Shown here: piece by piece, positions 49,035 to 57,706 of the stretch
Layout of the letters: every line of letters starts with the position of its first letter
Position numbering within the stretch: position 1 is the stretch's first letter
Source: Pseudomonas brassicacearum
Lineage (GTDB): Bacteria; Pseudomonadota; Gammaproteobacteria; Pseudomonadales; Pseudomonadaceae
Direction of reading: 5' to 3'
Assembly (NCBI RefSeq): GCF_000585995.1
Contig: NZ_CP007410.1
Location: forward strand, 5,111,430-5,175,429
DNA length: 64,000 bases
Notes under the pieces: model-generated
Told to the model about the DNA's origin: nothing
Seen by the model: only the letters and a program-made list of their open reading frames with translations
Databases searched by the model: none
Position numbers and translations under genes: made by a program

Positions 49035-50057
49035 ATGAACCACAGCATCGATCAAAGCCACCGCGACCCGGACCTGTTCGGCCTGCTTTACGGGTTTCGT
49101 TTCCAACCCGGCGAACGTGGACAAGAAATCGATTCGGCCCAGGCCCTGCAAAGCCTGCAACACCCCCAAGGCACAGACGAGTTTCTCTGGCTGCACCTGA
49201 ACCTGGCGCATGCCGCGTGCGAGCGCTGGATGAAAAGTCATCTGGCCTTGCCCCAGGAGTTTTTCGAAGCCTTGCACGAAGGTTCGCGCTCGACCCGCAT
49301 CGAGCACGTCGACTCGGCGTTGCTGGCCGTGGTGAACGATGTCGTGTTCAACCTCAGCAACATGGTGTCCTCGGATGTCTCCACCTTGTGGGTTTGCGTC
49401 CACAGTCGATTGATTATCAGCGCGCGGTTGCAACCCCTGCACTCGGTCGACAAGCTGCGCTCATCGGTCAAGGCCGGCGAGCGCTTTCGCTCGCCGCTGG
49501 AGCTGCTCGTGCATTTGCTGCGCGACCAAGGTGAAGTGCTGACCCAGATCGTGCGCAAGACCAGCCTCAGCGTCGATCAGATCGAAGATCAGTTGCTGTC
49601 CTCGCGGCTGTCCACCAACCGCGCCGAGCTGGGCAGCAACCGCCGGGTGCTGGTGCGCCTGCAACGCCTGCTGGCCCTGGAACCGGGTTCGTTGCTGCGC
49701 CTGCTCAACCGCCCGCCGCAATGGCTGCAGAAAGAAGACGTCAAGGAGCTGCGCAAATCCACCGAGGAGTTCGCCCTGATCATCAACGACCTCACCGCGC
49801 TGGGCGAACGGATCAAGCTGCTGCAGGAAGAAATCGCCGCCAACCTCAACGAACAAAGCAACCGCACTTTGTTCACCCTGACAGTGGTCACGGTGTTGGC
49901 GTTGCCCATCAACATCATTGCCGGTTTCTTTGGCATGAACGTCGGCGGCGTGCCGCTTGCCAGCGATCCCGAGGGTTTCTGGATCCTGGTGGCGCTGGTA
50001 GCAACCTTCACGCTGATCGCTGGCCGCTGGGCGTTTCGCAAGCGCCGCGACTATTGA
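49035..50057 (+). CDS. ZntB/CorA-type metal ion transporter
   Basis: A 340-residue pentameric channel or transporter: large N-terminal cytoplasmic domain, then two helices near the C-terminus. The first ends in the signature GMNVGG (variant GFFGMNVGGVPL), the loop and second helix WILVALVATFTLIAGRWAFRKRRDY close the protein. The GMN is followed by VGG as in zinc-linked ZntB proteins. No metal-regulator site seen upstream. Confidence 0.88.
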   Translation: MNHSIDQSHRDPDLFGLLYGFRFQPGERGQEIDSAQALQSLQHPQGTDEFLWLHLNLAHAACERWMKSHLALPQEFFEALHEGSRSTRIEHVDSALLAVVNDVVFNLSNMVSSDVSTLWVCVHSRLIISARLQPLHSVDKLRSSVKAGERFRSPLELLVHLLRDQGEVLTQIVRKTSLSVDQIEDQLLSSRLSTNRAELGSNRRVLVRLQRLLALEPGSLLRLLNRPPQWLQKEDVKELRKSTEEFALIINDLTALGERIKLLQEEIAANLNEQSNRTLFTLTVVTVLALPINIIAGFFGMNVGGVPLASDPEGFWILVALVATFTLIAGRWAFRKRRDY

Positions 50058-50199
50058 ACATGACCTGTCCAGACAACCCCTTTTGTCGGCGCAGCAGGAT
50101 TTAAAAGTCTTTTTGTCATTTCTCCTGGGGTATCCTGCCCACGCTTTGTAAAAGCGCGGATCTACCAGATCTATCCACAGACTTTGCGAGGAGCGCGAT

Positions 50200-50343
50200 A
50201 TGCACGAGATCCCTAATCTCCCCTTCCCAAGCCTGCACGACACTGAGCAGACGACCACGCTACAAGCCGGGGGGCAACCAGACGCCCAGCAACCCGAGCC
50301 GAAAGAAGCCACTGAACGCCGCCAGGCCGACAGCGAAGACTGA
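50200..50343 (+). CDS. Small conserved-type ORF, 47 residues
   Basis: Starts at an ATG after GCGAGGAGCGCGAT, a strong ribosome binding site. Begins MHEIPNLPFPSLHDTEQ and ends in a charged tail (EATERRQADSED). Lacks signal peptide or helices. Likely real because of the ribosome binding site and codon use, but no function can be given. Confidence 0.6.
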   Translation: MHEIPNLPFPSLHDTEQTTTLQAGGQPDAQQPEPKEATERRQADSED

Positions 50344-50363
50344 TTCACCCGCACCACCAGACC

Positions 50364-50395
50364 GTGTGGAAAGCGCTAAGATGCGCTTTCCACAC
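50364..50395. terminator. Perfect 13-base-pair hairpin between two small ORFs
   Basis: GTGTGGAAAGCGC and its exact complement GCGCTTTCCACAC around a six-base loop TAAGAT. No T-run follows, so it may be a processing or stability element rather than a terminator. Confidence 0.55.
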
Positions 50396-50418
50396 TGCCT
50401 GAATCCTGAGCCCGCACC

Positions 50419-50613
50419 ATGACCGACAACACCCCGACCTTCAGCGAAACCCAGGCCAGCGTGCTGATCGGCACCGCCGAGAAAATGGTCGAAATCTGGA
50501 CCCGTCTTTCTCCCGAGAAACAAGCTGCCCTGCTGGCGCGTTTTGGCACTGAAGAAAATGCCCTCGCCGCACTGGTCACCACGCACCTGGTCGCTGGGAA
50601 AGACGACCACTGA
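50419..50613 (+). CDS. Small conserved protein, 64 residues
   Basis: A soluble helical protein (SVLIGTAEKMVEIWTRLSPEKQAALLARFGTEENALAALVTTHL). No known motif. Found between a small ORF and an MFS gene; the start has a weak upstream signal. Function unknown. Confidence 0.7.
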   Translation: MTDNTPTFSETQASVLIGTAEKMVEIWTRLSPEKQAALLARFGTEENALAALVTTHLVAGKDDH

Positions 50614-50715
50614 GTCACCATTCGGCAAATAGTTTTACTTTTCCACGCGCTGTCGCCACGCTCGCCGTTATCATAAGCAGCCTATCTATCCTGCTGCTCC
50701 GTGGACCTTTTCCCC

Positions 50716-51915
50716 ATGTCAGATTCCCAGCGCCCCCTGGCGGTCACGCTGCAAGTCGTTTCCATCGTCCTGTTCACTTTCATTGGCTACCTGAATATCG
50801 GTATTCCCCTGGCCGTGTTGCCTGGGTACGTCCATGGCGAGCTGGGTTTCGGCGCGGTGATCGCCGGACTGGTGATCAGCGTGCAATACCTGGCCACCCT
50901 GCTCAGCCGTCCTTACTCCGGAAGGATCATCGACAACCTGGGGAGCAAGCGCGCGGTCATGTTCGGCCTCGCCGGCTGCGGGCTGAGCGGTGTGTTCATG
51001 CTGGTGTCTGCCTGGACGCCACACCTGCCGACTCTCAGCCTGATCAGCCTGTTGATCGGCCGCCTGGTGCTGGGCAGCGCGGAAAGCCTGGTGGGCTCGG
51101 GTTCAATTGGCTGGGGCATTGGCCGGGTCGGCGCGGCCAATACCGCCAAGGTGATTTCCTGGAACGGTATCGCCAGTTACGGCGCGCTGGCGATTGGTGC
51201 ACCGCTGGGGGTGTGGCTGGTCAATCGCCTGGGGCTGTGGAGCATGGGCGTCAGCATTATCTTGCTGGGTTTGTTGGGGTTGGCACTGGCCTGGCGCAAG
51301 ACCGCTGCGCCCATCGTCGTCGGCGAGCGCCTGCCGTTCATGCACGTGCTGGGGCGCGTCCTGCCGCACGGCTGTGGCCTGGCCCTGGGCTCCATTGGTT
51401 TCGGCACCATCGCTACGTTCATCACGCTGTATTACGCAACGCAGCATTGGGACAACGCGGTGCTGTGCCTGAGCCTGTTCGGCGCCAGCTTCATCGGCGC
51501 GCGTTTGCTGTTCGGCAACCTGATCAACCGCCTGGGCGGCTTCCGCGTGGCGATCGCCTGCCTGTCGGTAGAAACCCTCGGCCTGTTGCTGCTGTGGCTC
51601 GCACCGGATGCCCATTGGGCCTTGGCCGGCGCGGCGTTGAGCGGTTTCGGCTTTTCCCTGGTGTTTCCGGCGCTGGGCGTGGAGGCGGTCAATCTGGTGC
51701 CAGCCTCCAGCCGTGGCGCGGCGGTGGGCGCCTATTCGCTGTTCATCGACTTGTCGCTGGGGATCACCGGGCCACTGGCCGGTGCAGTAGCCGCAGGCTT
51801 CGGCTTTGCCTCGATCTTTTTGTTCGCCGCACTGGCGGCCCTCGGCGGATTGGCACTGAGCGTCTATCTGTACCGGCAGGCGCCGAGGTATCGCGAGGAA
51901 CGGGAGAGAAGCTAA
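50716..51915 (+). CDS. MFS transporter
   Basis: A 399-residue protein with twelve predicted helices; [21 protein letters not shown] is the loop 2-3 motif. Resembles the YhhS/YfcJ set of drug or sugar exporters. ATG at 50716 (MSDSQRPL) is used rather than the GTG five codons upstream. Its 3' end overlaps the convergent arfB by 4 bases. Confidence 0.88.
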   Translation: MSDSQRPLAVTLQVVSIVLFTFIGYLNIGIPLAVLPGYVHGELGFGAVIAGLVISVQYLATLLSRPYSGRIIDNLGSKRAVMFGLAGCGLSGVFMLVSAWTPHLPTLSLISLLIGRLVLGSAESLVGSGSIGWGIGRVGAANTAKVISWNGIASYGALAIGAPLGVWLVNRLGLWSMGVSIILLGLLGLALAWRKTAAPIVVGERLPFMHVLGRVLPHGCGLALGSIGFGTIATFITLYYATQHWDNAVLCLSLFGASFIGARLLFGNLINRLGGFRVAIACLSVETLGLLLLWLAPDAHWALAGAALSGFGFSLVFPALGVEAVNLVPASSRGAAVGAYSLFIDLSLGITGPLAGAVAAGFGFASIFLFAALAALGGLALSVYLYRQAPRYREERERS

Positions 51916-52325
51916 AAGTCTACCTTGCCGCGCCCGGCCTTGATCGAGCCGCGCTTGGTCTTGGATTCCAGGCGACGCTTTTTCGAGCCCAGGGTTGGTT
52001 TGGTCGGACGGCGCTTCTTTTCGACCTTGGTGGCGCTGAGGATCAGTTCGACCAGGCGCTCCAGGGCATCGGCTCGATTCTGTTCCTGGGTGCGGTATTG
52101 CTGGGCCTTGATGATCAATACGCCGTCGCTGGTAATGCGACTGTCGCGCAGGGCCAGCAAGCGCTCCTTATAGAACTCGGGCAAGGATGAGGCAGGAATG
52201 TCGAAGCGCAGGTGCACCGCGCTGGACACCTTGTTGACGTTCTGCCCTCCGGCACCCTGGGCGCGGATGGCCGTCAGCTCGATCTCGGCGTCCGGGATGT
52301 GCACAGTGTTGGAAATCGCCAGCAT
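51912..52325 (-). CDS. arfB: ArfB (YaeJ) peptidyl-tRNA hydrolase / ribosome rescue factor
   Basis: A 137-residue factor that frees ribosomes stalled without a stop codon. The GGQ motif ([13 protein letters not shown], Gly26-Gly27-Gln28) is intact and the basic C-terminal tail (KKRRPTKPT ... [14 protein letters not shown]) needed to enter the mRNA channel is present. Normal length. Confidence 0.95.
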   Translation of the reverse strand: MLAISNTVHIPDAEIELTAIRAQGAGGQNVNKVSSAVHLRFDIPASSLPEFYKERLLALRDSRITSDGVLIIKAQQYRTQEQNRADALERLVELILSATKVEKKRRPTKPTLGSKKRRLESKTKRGSIKAGRGKVDF

Positions 52326-52386
52326 GGGAAAAGGGTCCGCTATCAGGACCCACAGAATACCCCGAATCTCCCAGACAACGCCTACT

Positions 52387-52480
52387 CCTGTGGGAGCGAG
52401 CTTGCTCGCGATTGCAGTGTGTCAGTCACCCTTGATATTGCTGACCCATCGCCATCGCGAGCAAGCTCGCTCCCACAGGG
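52387..52480. repeat. REP pair (GTGGGAGC family), inverted
   Basis: Facing copies just downstream of the AroP-type permease gene, between it and arfB. Confidence 0.9.
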
Positions 52481-52492
52481 TTTCTTTCGTGT

Positions 52493-53911
52493 TTACTTGG
52501 CAGCCGCAGCCACAGCCAATTCCTGCCGGGCAGTGCGCTTGTTCTTGATCACGTAGCACACCCACATGAACACCAGCCACACCGGGATCGCATACACCGA
52601 GACCTGGATGCCGGGGATCAACAGCATCACGCCCAGGATGAACACCACGAACGCCAGGCAGACGTAGTTGCCGTACGGATACCAAAGCGCCTTGAACAGC
52701 GGCGTCTGGCGAGTCTGGTTCATGTGTTGGCGGAACTTGAAGTGCGAGTAGCTGATCATCGCCCAGTTGATCACCAGGGTCGCCACCACCAGCGACATCA
52801 GCAGTTCCAGCGCATGCTGCGGGATCAGGTAGTTCAGCAGCACCGCCACCAGAGTGACCGCAGCCGAAGCGAGGATCGAACGCACCGGCACGCCGCGCTT
52901 GTCGATCTTGGCCAGGACCTTGGGCGCATCGCCCTGCTCGGCCATGCCCAGCAGCATGCGGCTGTTGCAGTAGGTGCCGCTGTTGTACACCGACAATGCC
53001 GCGGTCAGCACCACGAAGTTGAGGATGTGCGCCGCCGTATTGCTGCCCAGCATCGAGAACACCTGCACGAACGGGCTACCGCTGTAGGCATCGCCGGAAG
53101 CATTGAGAGTGGCCAGCAGGCTGTCCCAAGGGGTCAGGGACAACAGCACCACGAGGGCGCCGATGTAGAAAATCAGGATCCGGTAGATCACCTGGTTAAT
53201 GGCCTTGGGGATCACGGTTTTCGGTTTGTCCGCTTCAGCGGCGGTGAAGCCGAGCATCTCCAGGCCACCGAAGGAGAACATGATGATCGCCATGGCCATC
53301 ACCAGGCCGCTGACGCCATTGGGGAAGAACCCACCGTGGGCCCACAGGTTGGTCACCGAGGCTTGTGGCCCGCCATGACCGCTGACCAGCAGGTAGCTGC
53401 CCAAGGCAATCATGCCGACAATCGCCACGACCTTGATGATCGCGAACCAGAACTCGGCCTCGCCGAAGACTTTGACGTTGGCCAGGTTGATGGCGTTGAT
53501 CAGGATGAAAAACGCTGCCGCCGAGGCCCAGGTCGGAATCTCCGGCGCCCAGTAGTGGATGTACTTGCCCACTGCAGTCAGCTCGGACATGCCCACCAGG
53601 ATGTAGAGAATCCAGCAGTTCCAACCGGACAGGAACCCGGCGAAACCGCCCCAGTACTTGTGGGCAAAGTGACTGAAGGAACCGGCCACCGGCTCTTCGA
53701 CGATCATCTCGCCCAACTGGCGCATGATCATGAAGGCGATGAAGCCGCAAATGGCGTAGCCGAGGATCATCGACGGGCCGGCGGATTTCAGCACCCCCGC
53801 CGAACCGAGGAACAGGCCAGTGCCGATGGCGCCACCGAGGGCGATCAATTGAATATGGCGATTTTTCAGGCCGCGTTTCAGCTCGCCTGAATGCGAGTTT
53901 TGTCCACTCAT
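52493..53911 (-). CDS. aroP: Aromatic amino acid permease, AroP/PheP-type
   Basis: A 472-residue inner-membrane symporter with about 12 helices. LKRGLKNRHIQLIALGGAIGTGLFLGSAGV is the APC-family consensus, and long stretches (EEPVAGSFSHFAHKYWGGFAGF; NAINLANVKVFGEAEFWFAIIKV) are very close to E. coli AroP. The ATG at 53911 is selected because MSGQNSHSGELKRG fits the family. Specificity for aromatic amino acids is inferred from that similarity. Confidence 0.88.
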   Translation of the reverse strand: MSGQNSHSGELKRGLKNRHIQLIALGGAIGTGLFLGSAGVLKSAGPSMILGYAICGFIAFMIMRQLGEMIVEEPVAGSFSHFAHKYWGGFAGFLSGWNCWILYILVGMSELTAVGKYIHYWAPEIPTWASAAAFFILINAINLANVKVFGEAEFWFAIIKVVAIVGMIALGSYLLVSGHGGPQASVTNLWAHGGFFPNGVSGLVMAMAIIMFSFGGLEMLGFTAAEADKPKTVIPKAINQVIYRILIFYIGALVVLLSLTPWDSLLATLNASGDAYSGSPFVQVFSMLGSNTAAHILNFVVLTAALSVYNSGTYCNSRMLLGMAEQGDAPKVLAKIDKRGVPVRSILASAAVTLVAVLLNYLIPQHALELLMSLVVATLVINWAMISYSHFKFRQHMNQTRQTPLFKALWYPYGNYVCLAFVVFILGVMLLIPGIQVSVYAIPVWLVFMWVCYVIKNKRTARQELAVAAAAK

Positions 53912-54408
53912 GAAAAGGGTCTCACGCAAGGTTTGATGATGGTCGTTGGACGTTGCCGCTCGAATCGGATCTCAAGCAGCGCCGATCAAACCCCAGCGCA
54001 GGCACCAGGAGTTCAGCGTTTTTACAACGGTCATGCGTCACCTATTTGTTTTTATCTGTGACGAAATTGAACCCGACACGCTTGTGGCGTGGCGGAGTGA
54101 ACAAGGCGGATAACCTTGAAAGTGCGTGGGTACGCGAAGGGTCACAGTAAAACGCGGCGCATTGTACACCGCCGTCCCCTTGCTGCCAGACACATGGGAC
54201 GCATCTCACCCTTCCCGCAGCGTTGAAACAATCGGGCCAAAGCCTCGGTAAGCCCCTTGCGACGGGCGCGGCGGAAGCTTTTTCTTACAAGTTCTGAAAT
54301 CGCGATTTCCAGCCAACTCAACTGGGGGAAATCGTCAGCATTTCTTTACAACCTGTAACGCATCATTTCCAAGTAGGAATTTTCCGTAAGCTGCCTGCAA
54401 ATTGACGG

Positions 54409-54422
54409 TAGGTAGCTACCTA
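54409..54422. promoter_or_regulatory. Perfect 14-base palindrome upstream of the peptide gene
   Basis: TAGGTAGCTACCTA reads the same on both strands and lies directly before an A/T-rich tract (TAATAAAAAA), about 235 bases before the peptide ATG. Candidate operator; no regulator gene is adjacent. Confidence 0.45.
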
Positions 54423-54551
54423 ATAAAAAAAATCGCCAGACAGCTGTTTTTGAATGAGTAATTTCCTCACTGAAAATGGAATAAAAAATTCAAAAGAAAA
54501 AAATGAAATTATTTTTTTGCATTCCAAAATACCCTGGTCTAGGTTTCAGCG

Positions 54552-54578
54552 ACTTGCCAACGCATCGTGTCGGCAAGT
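54552..54578 (+). promoter_or_regulatory. Leader stem-loop before the peptide gene
   Basis: ACTTGCC and GGCAAGT form a seven-base-pair stem with a 13-base loop, 80 bases before the ATG, followed by TTTGGCGG. Could be a 5' leader structure of the transcript. Confidence 0.4.
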
Positions 54579-54657
54579 TTGGCGGTGTCGCTTCCGGTCA
54601 GTTTTCGCTCGCCGAACCGCTCCGCACTTTCCGTAAAAGTCATCTAGGAGATTCACT

Positions 54658-54795
54658 ATGCAAGCACTGGACAAAGACTTGGAAACCGAACTGCAACTGG
54701 ACGAATGGTTTGAAGCACCGACCCATGAAGCCGCCGTTGAAATGATGCAAGCCGACGCCGTCGTTCCGTTCGGCACGGCGATGTGGCCTCTGTAG
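54658..54795 (+). CDS. 45-residue peptide, candidate RiPP-type precursor
   Basis: Starts after TAGGAGATTCACT (AGGAG, 7 bases before ATG). The peptide is acidic in its first half (MQALDKDLETELQLDEWFEA) and ends in a short hydrophobic tail VVPFGTAMWPL, an arrangement typical of a leader plus core in ribosomally made, modified peptides. It has no signal peptide or Cys. The gene is followed by a terminator-like hairpin and then an M29-like enzyme gene. I do not recognise it as a known family. Confidence 0.8.
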   Translation: MQALDKDLETELQLDEWFEAPTHEAAVEMMQADAVVPFGTAMWPL

Positions 54796-54804
54796 ACATG
54801 GCCC

Positions 54805-54840
54805 GGCGGAGGCGATCCGGCCGGTCGACTCCGCCGCTTT
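54805..54840 (+). terminator. Attenuator-like hairpin between peptide and enzyme genes
   Basis: GGCGGAG (54805-54811) pairs with CTCCGCC (54829-54835), with further CGA/TCG pairing inside, then GCTTTTTG. Partial termination here would give more precursor than enzyme transcript, as in pqqA-pqqB and many RiPP loci. Confidence 0.75.
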
Positions 54841-54888
54841 TTGCCGGTTGTCAGGAAAGCCCAATCTACTTGTCAGGGAAGAATAAGC

Positions 54889-55854
54889 ATGGACACACAA
54901 CGAGCCATCTCACATTTCCTTTACTACCTCGAACACCATCCCGCCCTGGCCGGCATCCAGCCCGCCAAGGTGCTGCTCGGCCATACCGCTGACTACGAAG
55001 CACTGACCGGCGCCATCGCCGAACAGGCTGGCAGCGGCTCCCCCTTCCGGTTCAGCGCCATGCGCCTGGACCTTGAGTCCACCGAGCGCCTGTCCAAGGC
55101 CATTGCCGACAGCGATCTCTATATTTTTTTCTACGACTCCTCCACCCTGCCCAACCCGCGCCCCGACGGCCCGGACTTTGTCCGCGCGCTGCAAGGCGTA
55201 ATGGCAGACAACTGGAAGAAATCGCTGCTGTTCAAAGACTATGGCGATTATTTCTATGACACCTTCAGCGTCATTCCCCAGCGTATCGCGGGGCTCAACA
55301 GCCACCTGATCCAGCGGATGTCCCAAGCGACGACCTTGAGCTTCCAGGATGACCTGGGCTCGTATTTCGACACCGACCTCAACAGCGTCAAGAAATGGAC
55401 CGACATCAACGGCCTGGGCAACTATGACCTGGCCCCCGGCGAAATCGCCACCCACAGCGACACCATCAATGGCCAGGTGAAATTCGTCGGTACGTTCCTG
55501 AGCACCATCCCGTTCGCCCGCAAGTACGGTGTGCTGCAATCGCCGCTGGAGTTGTGGATCGAAGACTCCACCATCCAGAAAATCGCCACAGACGTGCCAG
55601 GCCTGGAGCACGACTTCAACAAGTACCTGGACGCCAACCCATCCAACCGCCGTATCGAGGAGTTGGGGATCGGCACCAACGAGGGGGTCAAGAGTCTTTA
55701 TGCCCGCAATGCCGGTTTCGAGGAGCGCCATTGCGGCCTGCACCTGGGGCTGGGTGGTGGGGCCAAGGGCAGCCATCACCTGGACCTGATTTTCGAGAGT
55801 GGCGTGTTGGCGCTGGATAATGAGCGGATGTTTGATGGGCGGTTTGTGCTTTAG
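54889..55854 (+). CDS. M29-aminopeptidase-like protein linked to a small peptide gene
   Basis: A 321-residue protein whose second half follows M29 metallopeptidases (aminopeptidase T, COG2309). Expected metal ligands are all in place: Glu185 (LAPGEIATHSD), Glu258 (RRIEELGIGTN), His285 (RHCGLHLGLGG), His297 and Asp299 (GSHHLDLIF). The N-terminal half (AIADSDLYIFFYDSS) also fits, but the chain is shorter than usual (about 370-415). AGGGAAG lies 9 bases before the ATG at 54889. No signal peptide. Position just after a 45-residue peptide gene suggests the peptide or its processed form is the substrate. Confidence 0.78.
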   Translation: MDTQRAISHFLYYLEHHPALAGIQPAKVLLGHTADYEALTGAIAEQAGSGSPFRFSAMRLDLESTERLSKAIADSDLYIFFYDSSTLPNPRPDGPDFVRALQGVMADNWKKSLLFKDYGDYFYDTFSVIPQRIAGLNSHLIQRMSQATTLSFQDDLGSYFDTDLNSVKKWTDINGLGNYDLAPGEIATHSDTINGQVKFVGTFLSTIPFARKYGVLQSPLELWIEDSTIQKIATDVPGLEHDFNKYLDANPSNRRIEELGIGTNEGVKSLYARNAGFEERHCGLHLGLGGGAKGSHHLDLIFESGVLALDNERMFDGRFVL

Positions 55855-55927
55855 GGGCAGCTTCAAGTTGCGAGCTTCAAGCGGCAAGAAGAGCAAGTAG
55901 CCTCTGGATGGTGGTGGAGCTGCTGGC

Positions 55928-56025
55928 CTCTTCGCGAGCAAGCCCGCTCCCACAATGAAGCGGCGCCGACCCAAATCTTCTATTCACTGGAGATCAAGTG
56001 TGGGAGCGGGCTTGCTCGCGAAGAC
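55928..56025. repeat. REP pair (GTGGGAGC family), divergent orientation
   Basis: Back-to-back copies (GCTCCCACA then TGTGGGAGC) between the M29-like gene and the rluB terminator. Confidence 0.88.
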
Positions 56026-56059
56026 GACTGCACCGGCACCGTATCAATAACGCCAGACA

Positions 56060-56092
56060 CAAAAACGGCAACCCAGTGGTTGCCGTTTTTTC
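56060..56092. terminator. Terminator downstream of rluB
   Basis: AAAAACGGCAACC / GGTTGCCGTTTTTT stem with A- and T-runs on either side; works for rluB on the minus strand and possibly for the plus strand. Confidence 0.88.
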
Positions 56093-56124
56093 TTGCCGCT
56101 TGCAGCTAGAAACTCAAAGCTGCC

Positions 56125-57360
56125 TCACTCCGGCTTACGACGCCCAAACCCCGGACGCTGCCCGGAACCCGCCGGTGCACCACGGCGTTTACCCGATGGG
56201 GTGTCGCGATCGACCAACACAATACCCGGGCGCTTTTTCGGTGCCGGCTTGGCTGGGCGCTTGGTATCGGCCGGGCGATCGGCGACTGGCGTACCACGGC
56301 CAGCCGGGGCACCGCGACCTTCACCGCGCTCAGTCCGACCGTTGGCCGGGCGTGGCGTGCGTGGGCCGCGTTCGCCGTCCTGGCGTGGCGCCGGTTTACG
56401 GGCCGGGCGTTCGCCTTCGATCTGCGGTTCGCGCGAAGGACGTGGGCCGGTCGGCGCACCTTCAGCCGCCGGACGCAGCGTACGCACGCGCTCGGTCTTG
56501 CCCATCGGCCGCGAAGACTTACGCTGCATCCGCTCCAGCTTGTCCTTGCTCTTGGCGGTCATCTGCGGCATCGCCACAGGCTGCAGGCCGACTTCGGCCG
56601 CCAGGATGTCGACCTCGTACTGGCTCATTTCGCGCCAGCGGCCCATCGGCAGGTCGGAATTGAGGAACACCGGGCCGAAACGCACGCGCTTCAGGCGGCT
56701 GACCACCAACCCCTGGGATTCCCACAGCCGCCGCACTTCACGGTTACGGCCTTCCATCACCACGCAGTGGTACCAATGGTTGAAGCCTTCGCCACCCGGC
56801 GCCTGCTTGATGTCGGTGAACCGCGCCGGGCCGTCTTCCAGCACCACGCCGGCCTTCAGGCGCTCGATCATTTCGTCGTCGACTTCACCCCGTACGCGCA
56901 CGGCGTATTCGCGGTCCATCTCGTAGGACGGGTGCATCAAACGGTTGGCCAGTTCACCGTCGGTGGTGAACATCAGCAGACCGGTGGTGTTGATGTCCAG
57001 GCGACCGATGTTGATCCAACGGCCTTCTTTAGGACGCGGCATCTTGTCGAACACGGTCGGACGGCCTTCCGGGTCGTCACGGGTGCAGATCTCGCCGTCG
57101 GGTTTGTTGTACATGATCACGCGGCGCACCGCTTCGGCGGCTTCTTCGCGCTTGATCACCTTGCCATCGATGGTGATGGCGTCATGCATGTCGACACGCA
57201 GGCCCAAGGTGGCATCTTTACCGTTGACCTTGATCCGGCCTTGGGTGATCCAGGCTTCCACGTCGCGGCGCGAGCCGACGCCGATCCGGGCGAGGACTTT
57301 TTGCAGCTTCTCGCCTGCTGGGCCGATTTCCTGGCTGTCGTTCTGGTCTTGGTCTTTCAT
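56125..57360 (-). CDS. rluB: 23S rRNA pseudouridine synthase RluB
   Basis: A 411-residue enzyme making pseudouridine 2605 in 23S rRNA. S4-like domain (EKLQKVLARIGVGSRRDVEAWI), then the catalytic block GRLDINTTGLLMFTTDGELANRLMHP with the active Asp, and YHCVVMEGRNREVRRLWES. After about residue 265 a long Arg/Pro/Gly-rich tail (PAPRQDGERGPRTPRPANGR and similar) follows, low-complexity and likely disordered; E. coli RluB is about 290 residues. The ATG at 57360 (MKDQDQNDSQ) is used since the frame before it is basic and unlike the family. Last of the scpA-scpB group. Confidence 0.95.
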   Translation of the reverse strand: MKDQDQNDSQEIGPAGEKLQKVLARIGVGSRRDVEAWITQGRIKVNGKDATLGLRVDMHDAITIDGKVIKREEAAEAVRRVIMYNKPDGEICTRDDPEGRPTVFDKMPRPKEGRWINIGRLDINTTGLLMFTTDGELANRLMHPSYEMDREYAVRVRGEVDDEMIERLKAGVVLEDGPARFTDIKQAPGGEGFNHWYHCVVMEGRNREVRRLWESQGLVVSRLKRVRFGPVFLNSDLPMGRWREMSQYEVDILAAEVGLQPVAMPQMTAKSKDKLERMQRKSSRPMGKTERVRTLRPAAEGAPTGPRPSREPQIEGERPARKPAPRQDGERGPRTPRPANGRTERGEGRGAPAGRGTPVADRPADTKRPAKPAPKKRPGIVLVDRDTPSGKRRGAPAGSGQRPGFGRRKPE

Positions 57361-57575
57361 TCTGGGCACCTCCCGGTGTGGTCGGGTCAGGCGCTTGGCC
57401 TGACGCTTTGAAAACGGGGTCTTCGGCGAAGGCTTCGCCAAAGGGTCGCGAATCATACGCCTGTTGAGGCGTTTGCGCATCAGAGACTAGCTGATCAGCA
57501 CAGGCTCAGCGCTTTTTCCGCCGATCGGTGGCGTAATGCAGGCTCCTGGCGGAGTTCATGATGCACCGCATTCCC

Positions 57576-57667
57576 CCTGTGGGAGCGGGCTTGCTCGCGA
57601 AGAGGGAGTGTCAGACCAAACAATGTTATTGACCCACCGCTTTCGCGAGCAAGCCCGCTCCCACAGG
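57576..57667. repeat. REP pair (GTGGGAGC family), inverted
   Basis: Facing copies in the gap between scpB and rluB. Confidence 0.9.
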
Positions 57668-57706
57668 GGACGGTGGTGTGTCAGACAGGTTTGCGCACAA
57701 GTTGGA

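Larger units (their letters stand above)
53912..54657. other. Long intergenic region with AT-rich leader
   Basis: About 745 bases between the permease start and the small peptide gene. The section 54420-54540 is clearly AT-rich compared with its surroundings. No tRNA, ncRNA or other gene recognised; a palindrome, a stem-loop and probable promoter of the peptide gene are listed separately. Confidence 0.6.
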
